A stretch of DNA of 64,000 nucleotides from Terriglobales bacterium. GTDB taxonomy: Bacteria > Acidobacteriota > Terriglobia > Terriglobales > Acidobacteriaceae. This document shows, one piece after another, positions 1-8,307 of the stretch. The stretch lies in the NCBI GenBank assembly GCA_035764005.1, contig DASTZZ010000069.1:62001-126000 (forward strand), given 5' to 3'. The first letter of the stretch is position 1; every line of letters starts with the position of its first letter. A model generated the notes under the pieces. It was not told the DNA's origin. It made no database searches and was given only the letters and a program-made list of their open reading frames with translations. The position numbers and the translations under genes are program-made.

Positions 1-748
1 TCTGGCACATCACCTTGTAGCTCGAATCCCAGTAGCCACCCGGGCCATCGAGATCGCCGCCACCTGTGAGCACCAGCGCGTGTATGCGCTCATCGACCGC
101 GCCGGTGAGCGCGCTGACAAACGAGCCCATGGAAAAACCCAGAACAGCGATGCGTCGGCCGTCCACGTCGGAACGGCTGCGGAGGTACGACACGCCCTGC
201 ATCGCATCGGTGATCATCAGCCCGCCCATGCGCTGCGGCAGCGTGGGGATTTCGATGATCTTGTCGTGCTCGATCGACAGCGGTTCGTGGTCGTCGTTCC
301 GTTCTTCCGAGCCGATCGGATCATACGTGACCACCACCGCGCCCGCCTGCGCGTAGAGGACACCGGTGTAGTACGAGTACCAGGCTGTCTTGTCACCGCC
401 ATGGCCATCGACGACGACGATGCCGGGCATTTTCTTCTTTGACGATTCCGGTCGATAGACGATTGCCGGAATTCTCATCCCGAATTCCGTTCCGTAGCTG
501 ACGCGCTCGGCAACTACGCCCGGCACTGGGGAAAAACTACCGTGTGTTTCCGGCTTGAGTTCCGGCAGCGGATCAGGAACGAAGAGCGCCTGGCGGATCT
601 GCCTGCGCCACTGCTTCACCTGCTGTTTTGACGCCGGTGTGGCGAACGCGGGAGAGTGCGCCTTCACATCGAAAGGCTCTGACTTTGTCTGTTGCGCGAA
701 AAAGGCAAGTACCAGCAGCGAAACGACCAACAAAATGGCAGATTTCAT
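1..748 (-). CDS. Exported alpha/beta hydrolase, C-terminus beyond window
   Basis: The minus-strand frame is open from ATG at 748 to the window edge (249 codons visible). Residues 1-20 form a signal peptide (MKSAILLVVSLLVLAFFAQQ), so the protein is exported. The nucleophile elbow GFSMGS, after a DGRRIAVL strand, is the G-x-S-x-G of serine alpha/beta hydrolases; an upstream DGHGGDKTAWYS stretch may be the oxyanion-hole region. The overall pattern resembles acetyl-xylan esterase or dienelactone-hydrolase-like acidobacterial proteins. The catalytic Asp and His should lie in the missing part. A GGAG sits 5 bases before the ATG. The substrate cannot be told. Confidence 0.8.
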   Translation of the reverse strand, partial: MKSAILLVVSLLVLAFFAQQTKSEPFDVKAHSPAFATPASKQQVKQWRRQIRQALFVPDPLPELKPETHGSFSPVPGVVAERVSYGTEFGMRIPAIVYRPESSKKKMPGIVVVDGHGGDKTAWYSYYTGVLYAQAGAVVVTYDPIGSEERNDDHEPLSIEHDKIIEIPTLPQRMGGLMITDAMQGVSYLRSRSDVDGRRIAVLGFSMGSFVSALTGAVDERIHALVLTGGGDLDGPGGYWDSSYKVMCQ

Positions 749-955
749 CGTTCTCCGAGAGTTTATTGGGCAGCATTAACAATGAAGAAGGATGAAAGTA
801 CGCTGCCTGAGAGAGAACGTCAAATTCAAGCCCTGAGTACACGACTTACTACGGAAATCATTGGCTGCCGGTCTGAAATTCTGAGGTATCTTGATTCCTG
901 AGAATCAGGATGGCAAGGCGCGGAGTATCACGCGTCCTCCTTCGTTAGGCTTCTA

Positions 956-1630
956 GTGGCGCATTGGTTCCGATCGACGTTGCAGTCCTGCCTTCGCGGG
1001 CAGAAGAAGTTGCCGCCATTTGGGCTGGCTCTGTCGCTATCCGGAATTCTCCATCTTGGCCTCTTGCTGCTGTGGTTTGAGTTTGTACACACCACTCGGT
1101 TCGTTCTTGTCACCGACGTGATGGTTGCAGCTTCACCTGTCTCTCACGAAGCCATCGTATTCCAGCCGCAAGCTTCCTCCGGCGCGGCGCTCCTTCCAGC
1201 GCGGCGCCGCATCAGGCGCCCGCACAAAGCAGCGCCGGCCAATCCCAATATGGGATCTTCCGAATCAGCTATGGCGACGCTCCGTAAGGAGGCACAGCGC
1301 ACCACTGCGAGCCTGATGAAGCAGCTTAAGTTCCGATTGAACTTTGGCATTGGAAGCAAGGATTACGAACTACCGATTCATAAAGAGGGCGAAATTCCTT
1401 TGATCAGTGCCGCCGATCTGCCGCCCCGGTTCGAGCAGTACCTGGAGATTGAAGTGTTAATTGATGTTACCGGCAGTGTCGCCGAAGCAAAGATCGTACA
1501 TGGAGCTGCGGATCAGAAGATCGAGGACCGTCTGCTTGCGGCGGTTCGTCAGTTCAAATACATACCAGCCAAGTATCTGCAGAGACCGGTGCCGTGCCAG
1601 ATGGACATCGTGGTCCACATTCCGAGCTGA
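956..1630 (+). CDS. TonB C-terminal domain protein
   Basis: This 224-residue protein starts at GTG 956. A short basic N-terminus is followed by one membrane segment (about residues 22-40, GLALSLSGILHLGLLLLWF), a variable Pro/Ala/Arg-rich linker, and a C-terminal domain from about residue 150. That domain (EIEVLIDVTGSVAEAKIV, later LLAAVRQFKYIPAKY) has the look of TonB-C: an inner-membrane anchored protein reaching the periplasm to energise an outer-membrane receptor. No exbB, exbD or receptor lies nearby, so its partner is unknown. The start is uncertain because no clear ribosome site is seen. The TonB-C call rests on pattern, not an alignment. Confidence 0.65.
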   Translation: MAHWFRSTLQSCLRGQKKLPPFGLALSLSGILHLGLLLLWFEFVHTTRFVLVTDVMVAASPVSHEAIVFQPQASSGAALLPARRRIRRPHKAAPANPNMGSSESAMATLRKEAQRTTASLMKQLKFRLNFGIGSKDYELPIHKEGEIPLISAADLPPRFEQYLEIEVLIDVTGSVAEAKIVHGAADQKIEDRLLAAVRQFKYIPAKYLQRPVPCQMDIVVHIPS

Positions 1631-1761
1631 TCCAGGACTGCGGCGCCACGCAGGCGGGATAAAACGGTCGGGTGCTCGGCGCTTCAAATTCCACGCTTCC
1701 AGAATTCCATCCCAGCAGGTATCGTTGCTCCACTCGCACAAAATGCTGGGAAGAGGATGGA

Positions 1762-2328
1762 ATGAGCTTTCCAAGGCGACAATTCCTTCAAGCCCTGTCA
1801 TACGCTTTTGGGTCCAGCTTGATTTTGCCCCACAGAGAGTTAGCCATGGTGGCACAAAACGTCACACAGCCAGCGAGTCCTGCGCCGCCCTCAGAACCCC
1901 CTGCGGTAGCGGGAGGTGCATTTGCAAAGGCCGCTGTTAAACACGAATCGGGAGGAACGGGAATGGAAAAAGTCGCCGGAATTGGAGGGTTGTTCTTCCG
2001 CGCTCATGATCCCAAAGCGTTGGGCGCGTGGTACCAGCAGCACTTGGGCATCGCGCTTACGCCAACCAGCGAAGGCGGAACCGTTTGGCAGCAGGAGGCC
2101 GGACCGACCGCTTTCAGTCCTTTTCCCGAAACGAGCAAGTATTTCGGGGATGCCAACAAAGTCTGGATGGTCAACTTCCGAGTGCATGATCTCGACAAAA
2201 TGGTGGCCCAGCTACGAACAGCAGGGATTGAAGTCAAAGACCCGGAATCTTATCCGAACATCGGGCGCTTCACTCGTCTGCATGACCCTGAAGGAAATCC
2301 CATCGAATTGTGGCAGCCTGCAGACTGA
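1762..2328 (+). CDS. Exported VOC (glyoxalase/bleomycin-resistance fold) protein
   Basis: This 188-residue protein begins at ATG 1762 with a twin-arginine-like leader (FPRRQFLQALSYAFGSSLIL). A Pro/Ala-rich linker follows, then one VOC module from about residue 75 (KVAGIGGLFFRAHDPKALGAWY to RLHDPEGNPIELWQP). The final DPEGNPIELW is the hallmark closing motif of the family, where the Glu is a typical metal ligand. Single-module VOC proteins usually dimerise to make two metal sites; the reaction cannot be told from sequence. The exported form is unusual because most VOC proteins are cytoplasmic. An upstream in-frame start at 1672 would bury the leader and is disfavoured. Confidence 0.75.
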   Translation: MSFPRRQFLQALSYAFGSSLILPHRELAMVAQNVTQPASPAPPSEPPAVAGGAFAKAAVKHESGGTGMEKVAGIGGLFFRAHDPKALGAWYQQHLGIALTPTSEGGTVWQQEAGPTAFSPFPETSKYFGDANKVWMVNFRVHDLDKMVAQLRTAGIEVKDPESYPNIGRFTRLHDPEGNPIELWQPAD

Positions 2329-2374
2329 ACTACTGATAGTCCCCAGAGTAAGGCGAAACAAGAGTTTGACGAAG

Positions 2375-3322
2375 CTATTTAAGCGGGCCGGGCGGATCAG
2401 CATAATAGCCGCGCCGGGAGCGTACTCTGAAGCCGCCGCGAACAGTGCGGATGCGAACCGATCGAAAGCGTCCATCGCGGATCAAATGCGCCGGACGATA
2501 GGCTACGAAATACTGAGCACGTATCGCTTCTTCCGCTCGTGAAAGCCCTTTCAGCACACCTCTTTTCGTGTCCGCAAGAAAGAGCTGGCCGCCGCTGAAT
2601 TCCGCCAACTTGCGAAGCTCACGAGAGGGAGAGGAATACCCGGTGTAAACAACCAGCACGATGACTCCAGACCGCAAAGCAGTCTCAAGCGACTGGTTGA
2701 AGCTCGAGTGACTGCTGTTATCTTCACCATCGCTGATCACTACCAGCACATTGCGTCGATGCGAATCATTACTCGCATCGACCAATCGCTTGCATGCAAA
2801 TATGACGGTGTCATAGAAGGCGGTTCCACCCGCCGGATCGCGACGCATCACCTCCAGTAACGTGTCGCGCGCTCGCGCCCAGTCACTCACGAGGTGCGGC
2901 CGAAAGTTGAAACCGACAATCCAGCCGGCATCACCAGCGCCGATAACGCGCTTCAGAAATTGAGTACTTACATCCAGTTCGTATTTCACTCTTCCATGCA
3001 CTGAGCCGCTCAGATCGATTGCGACCGCCGTATGCAGGGGAACCTCGGATTGCTGCTCGAATGCTCTCAGCTCATCTACCTGTTCGCCATCGTCTGACAA
3101 AATGAAGTCTTTTCGTTCCAGGCCCGCCACAGGTTTTCCTTTTTGGTCCAGAACCGTAAAAACCTGCGTCACCTCGTTTGCCGTTGACTCAAAGCGCGGA
3201 GAAGATTCGAGCGTAGGGGAAGGAAGTTGCGCAGCGAAAAGCGCCGGGATTGCCGCCACGGCAGCGAAAACGAACTGCCGCAAGATCCCGCATGCAATGA
3301 TCACGATTGAAGCGCTTTTCAC
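2375..3322 (-). CDS. Secreted VWA-domain protein (acidobacterial VWFA-related type)
   Basis: A 315-residue protein with an N-terminal hydrophobic signal (about residues 5-30). A short beta-rich segment (VTQVFTVLDQKGKPVAGLERKDFILSDDG in pieces) is the typical lead-in of the acidobacterial VWFA-related family. The von Willebrand A fold follows, with the MIDAS motif DLSGS (D-x-S-x-S) near residue 98, a GGTAFYD threonine and an ISDGEDN strand. The metal-site residues therefore look intact, suggesting a protein-binding role in the envelope. Start is GTG at 3322 without a clear ribosome site. It is a single gene, convergent with the VOC gene. Confidence 0.85.
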   Translation of the reverse strand: MKSASIVIIACGILRQFVFAAVAAIPALFAAQLPSPTLESSPRFESTANEVTQVFTVLDQKGKPVAGLERKDFILSDDGEQVDELRAFEQQSEVPLHTAVAIDLSGSVHGRVKYELDVSTQFLKRVIGAGDAGWIVGFNFRPHLVSDWARARDTLLEVMRRDPAGGTAFYDTVIFACKRLVDASNDSHRRNVLVVISDGEDNSSHSSFNQSLETALRSGVIVLVVYTGYSSPSRELRKLAEFSGGQLFLADTKRGVLKGLSRAEEAIRAQYFVAYRPAHLIRDGRFRSVRIRTVRGGFRVRSRRGYYADPPGPLK

Positions 3323-3546
3323 AGGGCAGATAATCTATACCGTTTCTGCTTTCTTTACAGCTGTCAGGAGGCATTGTTCGCGCGCATGAGTTTTGCTTCG
3401 CCATTCGCCGCGAGGACTTGCTGGAGAATGCTTGTGATCGTATCGAGTGCCTTATAGTCTGTCCGGCTCCAGGCCGCTAAGTCACGTTTGGCATTCTTCG
3501 GCGCTGTACCGTACCATCCTCCTTCAATTCATTCGGAGAATTTCTC

Positions 3547-5865
3547 ATGTGCCTGCATGTCGTTCGGCGGTTTGTATTTATTTCAATCCTGCTGTTGTCT
3601 GCCGTGTCCTTCGGGCAGCAAGCTGCGCCGGCTTCTGAAGCGCCGAAGGACACGATCACCCGCATCTTCAGTGGGGAATTTAGAGAGCGTTTGTCGCCTC
3701 CGCCGCGCTGGTTCGATGGCGGGCAATCGTATATCGAGACGGAAGCAGCGGCCGGGGAGCATGGGCATGACGTCATAAGGTACGACACGGCGACGGGCAA
3801 AAAACGCGATGCCCTGATCACCGCCGCGCAGCTCACTCCTGCGGGAGCAAAAGAGCCGTTAGAGATCGCCGCTCTTAGTTGGTCGAAGGACAACCAACGC
3901 GTCCTGATCTTCACGAATACTCGTCGTGTGTGGCGCACCAATTCTCGAGGAGACTACTGGTTCCTCGACCGCACGACGGGCAAGCTCAAAAAGCTGGGTG
4001 GAGATGCACCCGAGGCTAGCTTGATGTATGCCAAGTTTAATCCTGAGGCGACCAAGGTCGCCTACATCAAGAACAACGACATCTATGTCGAAGACCTCGC
4101 GAGCGGAAACATTCAACGCCTCACTCACGATGGCTCCGATCTTGTCATCAATGGCGGCTCCGACTGGGTGAATGAAGAAGAACTCGATCTGCACGATTGC
4201 TTTCGCTGGAGTCCGGACGGCAAGCAAATTGCGTTCTGGCAATTTGACTTGCACGGCGTCGGAGATTTCGCGCTCATGTATTACCTGGGCAAAGAGCGCG
4301 AGATCGTCACTGAGATCCCCTATCCGCAGACCGGCCCGTATCCAGTGGAGATGCAGGTCCCTTATCCGCTGGCAGGGACCACGAATTCGGCCGTGCGCGT
4401 TGGCGTCGTGAATGCTGATGGCAATGGAGAGGTGAAGTGGATGAATGTCCCAGGCGACCCACGCCAGAATTACATAGCGCGCATGCAGTGGGCCGATGCT
4501 GACACGCTCCTCATCCAGCAACTCAACCGCTTGCAGAACACCGACAATTATCTTCTCGCCGACGCCGGCTCGGGGACCGTCCACCAGATGTGGCGCGATC
4601 ACGATGACGCCTTCATTACTATCGGCTTTGGCGGATTGCCGGAGGCGCAGCCGATTCATGATGGCCGCCAGTTCCTCGCCGTCAGCGAAAAAGATGGATG
4701 GATGCACGTCTGGGCGATCGATCGCAGCGGGCATGAAACGCTAGTTACGCGCGGAGCCATGGACACCGCGGGAATTGAAGGCGTCGACGAAAAGGGCGGA
4801 TGGGTTTACTTCATCGCCTCTCCCGATAATGCGACTCAGCGTTATCTCTATCGCTCACCGCTCGACGGCAGGGCCGATCCGGTGCGTGTCACCCCGCGCA
4901 ACTTCGTCGGCGTGAATACTTACGGCATTTCCCCAGACGGGAAGTACGCCTTCCACAGTTTCTCCAGCATGAACGATCCTGGGCTGCGCGAACTGGTGTC
5001 TCTGCCGGATCACAAGCTCGTGCGCGTCAGCAGCGATAGCGCGGAATACAAAAAGAAGATTGCGCAATTCCTCGCAACCGGAGTGGAGTTCTTCAAAGTC
5101 GATGCCGGCGATGGTGTGACGGTAGATGGCTGGATGATCAAGCCACCCAACTTTGATCCGTCGAAGAAATACCCGGTGCTCGTGAACATCTACGGTGAAC
5201 CAGCCGGGCAGACCACGCTCGACCGCTGGGGTGGCAACGGCAATCTATTTCACCGCTACATCGCGTCGCTTGGATACCTCGTAGTCAGCTTCGACAATTC
5301 CGGGACTCCCTCGCCACGAGGCCGTGCGTGGCGGAAGGCCGTCTACGGTGATGTCGGGTTTCTCTCGTCCAAACAGCAGGCGCAGGCTCTTCGTTCGCTC
5401 GGCAAGATGGACAGCTTCGTCGATCTCGATCGCGCCGCCGTATGGGGTTGGAGCGGCGGCGGCACCAACACTCTCAATCTGATGTTTCGCTCGCCCGATC
5501 TTTACAAGGTTGGCATGGCGGTCGCGCCGGTGCCTGACCAGCGCCTCTATGACTCGATCTACCAGGAACGCTACATGGGTCTGCCGCAGAACAACGTCGA
5601 TGGCTACAAGCGCGGCTCGGCGATTAACCTCGCGGAAGGATTAAAGGGCCATCTGCTGATTGTGCACGGATCCGGCGACGACAATGTTCATTACCAGGGA
5701 ACGGAATTGCTGGTGAATAAGTTGATCGCGCTCGGGAAATCGTTCGACTTCATGACTTATCCGGGTCGCTCGCATGGCATCTTTGAAGGCCCGGGCACTA
5801 CCGTTCATCTCTATCACTTGCTCGCACGGTACCTTACCGAGCATCTCCCGGCAGGTCCGCGGTGA
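3547..5865 (+). CDS. Dipeptidyl peptidase IV (S9B serine peptidase)
   Basis: A 772-residue exported prolyl dipeptidase that should remove N-terminal X-Pro dipeptides. A signal peptide covers residues 1-24. An eight-bladed beta-propeller (about 40-500) contains DWVNEEELDL, whose Glu pair corresponds to the N-terminus-binding Glu-Glu of DPP IV. The C-terminal alpha/beta-hydrolase domain carries the full triad: Ser636 in GWSGGG, Asp711 in GSGDDNVH and His743 in GRSHGI. The YGEPAGQ loop supplies the oxyanion-hole Tyr. Length fits the family (about 740-780). It is a single gene; the start at ATG 3547 leaves a normal signal peptide. Confidence 0.95.
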   Translation: MCLHVVRRFVFISILLLSAVSFGQQAAPASEAPKDTITRIFSGEFRERLSPPPRWFDGGQSYIETEAAAGEHGHDVIRYDTATGKKRDALITAAQLTPAGAKEPLEIAALSWSKDNQRVLIFTNTRRVWRTNSRGDYWFLDRTTGKLKKLGGDAPEASLMYAKFNPEATKVAYIKNNDIYVEDLASGNIQRLTHDGSDLVINGGSDWVNEEELDLHDCFRWSPDGKQIAFWQFDLHGVGDFALMYYLGKEREIVTEIPYPQTGPYPVEMQVPYPLAGTTNSAVRVGVVNADGNGEVKWMNVPGDPRQNYIARMQWADADTLLIQQLNRLQNTDNYLLADAGSGTVHQMWRDHDDAFITIGFGGLPEAQPIHDGRQFLAVSEKDGWMHVWAIDRSGHETLVTRGAMDTAGIEGVDEKGGWVYFIASPDNATQRYLYRSPLDGRADPVRVTPRNFVGVNTYGISPDGKYAFHSFSSMNDPGLRELVSLPDHKLVRVSSDSAEYKKKIAQFLATGVEFFKVDAGDGVTVDGWMIKPPNFDPSKKYPVLVNIYGEPAGQTTLDRWGGNGNLFHRYIASLGYLVVSFDNSGTPSPRGRAWRKAVYGDVGFLSSKQQAQALRSLGKMDSFVDLDRAAVWGWSGGGTNTLNLMFRSPDLYKVGMAVAPVPDQRLYDSIYQERYMGLPQNNVDGYKRGSAINLAEGLKGHLLIVHGSGDDNVHYQGTELLVNKLIALGKSFDFMTYPGRSHGIFEGPGTTVHLYHLLARYLTEHLPAGPR

Positions 5866-5959
5866 AGTCTGGGATCGCGATCGCAAAATGGGAATGGAGA
5901 CACTTCGAGCCTAGCCGCGATCACGATTGGCTTGGTCCATTGCTCGACATGGCCTTCTC

Positions 5960-7243
5960 TCAGGCGTACTTCAGCCACTTCATAATTTCCGGCAGTGTCG
6001 GACGCTTGCCGTACATGAGGATTCCCACTCGATAGATGCGCGAGCAGATCGCGAGCATGGCGTAGATGGTCCCGACCAGCAGCACCAAACTCAGAGCTAT
6101 CTGCCAGACGGGAGGGGTTTCCACGAGAATCCGGATGTACATCAGCAGTGGCGTGCAGAACGGGATGAGCGATAGAACCGTCGCCATTGTAGAGTGCGGC
6201 TGAAGGATGACAGGAGTCATGAAGATTACCGAGACGATCATCGGCATCATGATGACAAACTGAAATTGCTGAGCTTCCTGCTCGGAGTTCACCGACGCTC
6301 CCAAAGCCGCAGCCAGAGCCGAGTACAGGATGAATCCCAAAATGAAAAACACGCCAAAGAACACCATGTTGGCGATGCTCAGATTCAGGTGAAACTGCTC
6401 GCCTCCGATGCTGATCGCCTGCGCCGCGAACGGAGTGGCTGCGAGGGTCCAGATTGCGATCTGAGTGATTCCAACTGCTGCAGCGCCCAGAATTTTGCCT
6501 GCCATTAATTCTTTCGGAGTTGCAGCGGAGAGCAGAACCTCGAAGATGCGCGAGTTCTTTTCTTCAAGTACAGAGCGCATCACGCTCATGCTGTACATAA
6601 GAATGGTCACGTACAGCAGGATCATTAACAGGATCACTGAGAAGAACGTTCCCATTCCACTGGACTCAGTCACTCGACCGTTCTCGATCTTCTTCGCTTG
6701 CACATCGACTGGCTTCAGTGCATCTTCGATTTCCTGAGCGCTTGCGCCATGTTTTCTCAAAGACTGCTGCAGCAACGCGCGACGAACCGCGCTGCTCAAG
6801 GTGCCTACGGTATCGAGGTCGCCTGAATTTCGCGAGCGATAACTGAACTTGCGGGCGGTCAGCGATTCCGGCGGCGCCCAAAGATAGCCGTCGATTTCAT
6901 GTGAATTGACCTTTTGCGTGAGAGCTTCCTCTTCCTGCGCGCTCACATTTGTATCGACCTGAAAATCAAAGTTACGGGTTGCTGAGTCCGAAGCTTTGCC
7001 CTGGCGCGAGGTGTTCTCGGCATCTGGCTTACTGAATTGGTCGCCGATATCCTTCGCGAACTGCGCGTCAGAGGTAGCTATCACGATGTGCTGCATCTCG
7101 CCTGAATGCTTCGAGGCGATCATGCTGGGAAGCACGGTGAAGCCGAACATCATTGCGGGCAGAAGAATCGTCATGACGATGAACGATTTCTTGCGCACGG
7201 TTTCGAGATATTCCCGGCGAGCGAATAGCAAAGTGTTATGCAT
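5960..7243 (-). CDS. ABC-2 type exporter permease (NatB-like)
   Basis: A 427-residue inner-membrane protein with one N-terminal membrane helix (about 20-40), a large extracytoplasmic domain (about 45-190), then five or six helices in the C-terminal half. This is the NatB/YhaP layout of ABC-2 permeases. The conserved box MRSVLEEKNSRIFEVLLSAATP at about 225-246 is the family signature that couples to the ATPase. It overlaps the ATPase gene upstream by 8 bases, so the two are co-translated as one exporter. The substrate is unknown; relatives export sodium, antibiotics or peptides. Confidence 0.9.
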   Translation of the reverse strand: MHNTLLFARREYLETVRKKSFIVMTILLPAMMFGFTVLPSMIASKHSGEMQHIVIATSDAQFAKDIGDQFSKPDAENTSRQGKASDSATRNFDFQVDTNVSAQEEEALTQKVNSHEIDGYLWAPPESLTARKFSYRSRNSGDLDTVGTLSSAVRRALLQQSLRKHGASAQEIEDALKPVDVQAKKIENGRVTESSGMGTFFSVILLMILLYVTILMYSMSVMRSVLEEKNSRIFEVLLSAATPKELMAGKILGAAAVGITQIAIWTLAATPFAAQAISIGGEQFHLNLSIANMVFFGVFFILGFILYSALAAALGASVNSEQEAQQFQFVIMMPMIVSVIFMTPVILQPHSTMATVLSLIPFCTPLLMYIRILVETPPVWQIALSLVLLVGTIYAMLAICSRIYRVGILMYGKRPTLPEIMKWLKYA

Positions 7244-8138
7244 CGGTCTTCCCCACGGTGTCGATGAAGATATCTTCGAGCGACGGCTCGACCAGTTCGA
7301 ATTTGTTTACGCGCGAGCGCTGCGCAACAGCCTGAAGAAGCTTTTGTGAGTCGGCGCCGGGAACCATGCGTACTTCCACGTAATTGCCGTAGTTGTTGAA
7401 CGATTGCACGAGGCCGTTTTCGCGCAGAAACTCATCCGAGCCTTCGTATTCGATCTGTACATTGCTGCGTCCGTAACGTCCTTTGATCTCCTTCAACTTG
7501 CCTTGCAGCACGGCTTCGCCGCGATTCACGAGGCAGATCGAACTGCAGAGCTTCTCGACCTGGTCCATGCGATGGGTGGAAAACAGGATTGTGCGACCCT
7601 CCTTGCTGAGTTCGCGCAGAACGTCCTTGAGGAGCGTTGTATTCACGGGATCGAGACCGGAGAAGGGTTCGTCCATTATGAGGAACTCGGGATCATGCAG
7701 CAGGGTGGAGATGAACTGCATCTTCTGCTGCATGCCCTTGGAGAGCTCTTCGGTTTTCTTGTCCATCCAGCCTGCGATGTCCATGCGTTCGCACCATCGT
7801 TTGGCGCGCGCCAGGGAGTCAGAAGCGGAGAGTCCGCGCAATTGGCCGAAAAGCACCAACTGCTCGCTGACCTTCATCTTCTTATATAAGCCGCTGGTTT
7901 CCGGCAGGTAGCCGACGCGTTTGAGATGCTCGCGGCGGAAGGGCTCGCCGAACATCCGAACCTGTCCGGAATCGGGAACCGTGATGCCGATCATCATGCG
8001 AATGGTGCTGGTCTTGCCGGCTCCATTCGGGCCAAGCAGGCCAAAGATGCTGCCTTGCTCGATCTTCAGAGAGAGGTCCTTCACCGCGACAAATTTGTCG
8101 TAGCTCTTCCGGACCTGATCCAATTCGACTGTGTACAT
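7236..8138 (-). CDS. ABC exporter ATP-binding protein (NatA-like)
   Basis: A 300-residue ATPase that powers the permease overlapping its 3' end. Walker A GPNGAGKT lies at about 37-44, the signature ELSKGMQQKM (LSGGQ equivalent, with SKG) near 132, Walker B FLIMDEPFSGLD near 155, and the switch His in STHRM. A C-terminal domain follows (about 215-300). ATG 8138 was chosen because the frame runs another hundred codons upstream, but only through the inverted repeat at 8201-8307 and low-quality sequence, and MYTVELDQVRKSYDKF is the normal N-terminus. Known NatA-type partners use the same LSKGM variant. Confidence 0.92.
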   Translation of the reverse strand: MYTVELDQVRKSYDKFVAVKDLSLKIEQGSIFGLLGPNGAGKTSTIRMMIGITVPDSGQVRMFGEPFRREHLKRVGYLPETSGLYKKMKVSEQLVLFGQLRGLSASDSLARAKRWCERMDIAGWMDKKTEELSKGMQQKMQFISTLLHDPEFLIMDEPFSGLDPVNTTLLKDVLRELSKEGRTILFSTHRMDQVEKLCSSICLVNRGEAVLQGKLKEIKGRYGRSNVQIEYEGSDEFLRENGLVQSFNNYGNYVEVRMVPGADSQKLLQAVAQRSRVNKFELVEPSLEDIFIDTVGKTDA

Positions 8139-8200
8139 GGTGGTATTTACGTGAGTTCTTGCGTCCCAGTTCGACGATTCTCGGACGAACTGCAAAAGAT

Positions 8201-8307
8201 TGAACACGGAGGGCACGAAGGAAACGAAGGTCAAAGACAATTGCGCTGGTCTCGATGGTTTCTGTTTTCCTTTGCGCCCTTCGTGTCCTCCGTGTTCGCT
8301 CCTGGTT
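8201..8307. repeat. Dispersed inverted repeat, CACGAAGG family, copy 1
   Basis: Left arm ACACGGAGGGCACGAAGG and right arm CCTTTGCGCCCTTCGTGT pair across a spacer. The right part ends in CGTGTTCGCTCCTGG directly at the stop codon of the GGDEF gene. The same arms recur at 17320-17424 and 46161-46269. It lies between the ATPase start and the cyclase stop and can form a long RNA hairpin. Confidence 0.75.

Noticed and set aside
3859-4734. A 291-codon minus-strand ORF opposite the dipeptidyl peptidase gene
   Set aside because: Mirror of a coding frame in high-GC DNA; the plus-strand gene has a full catalytic triad.
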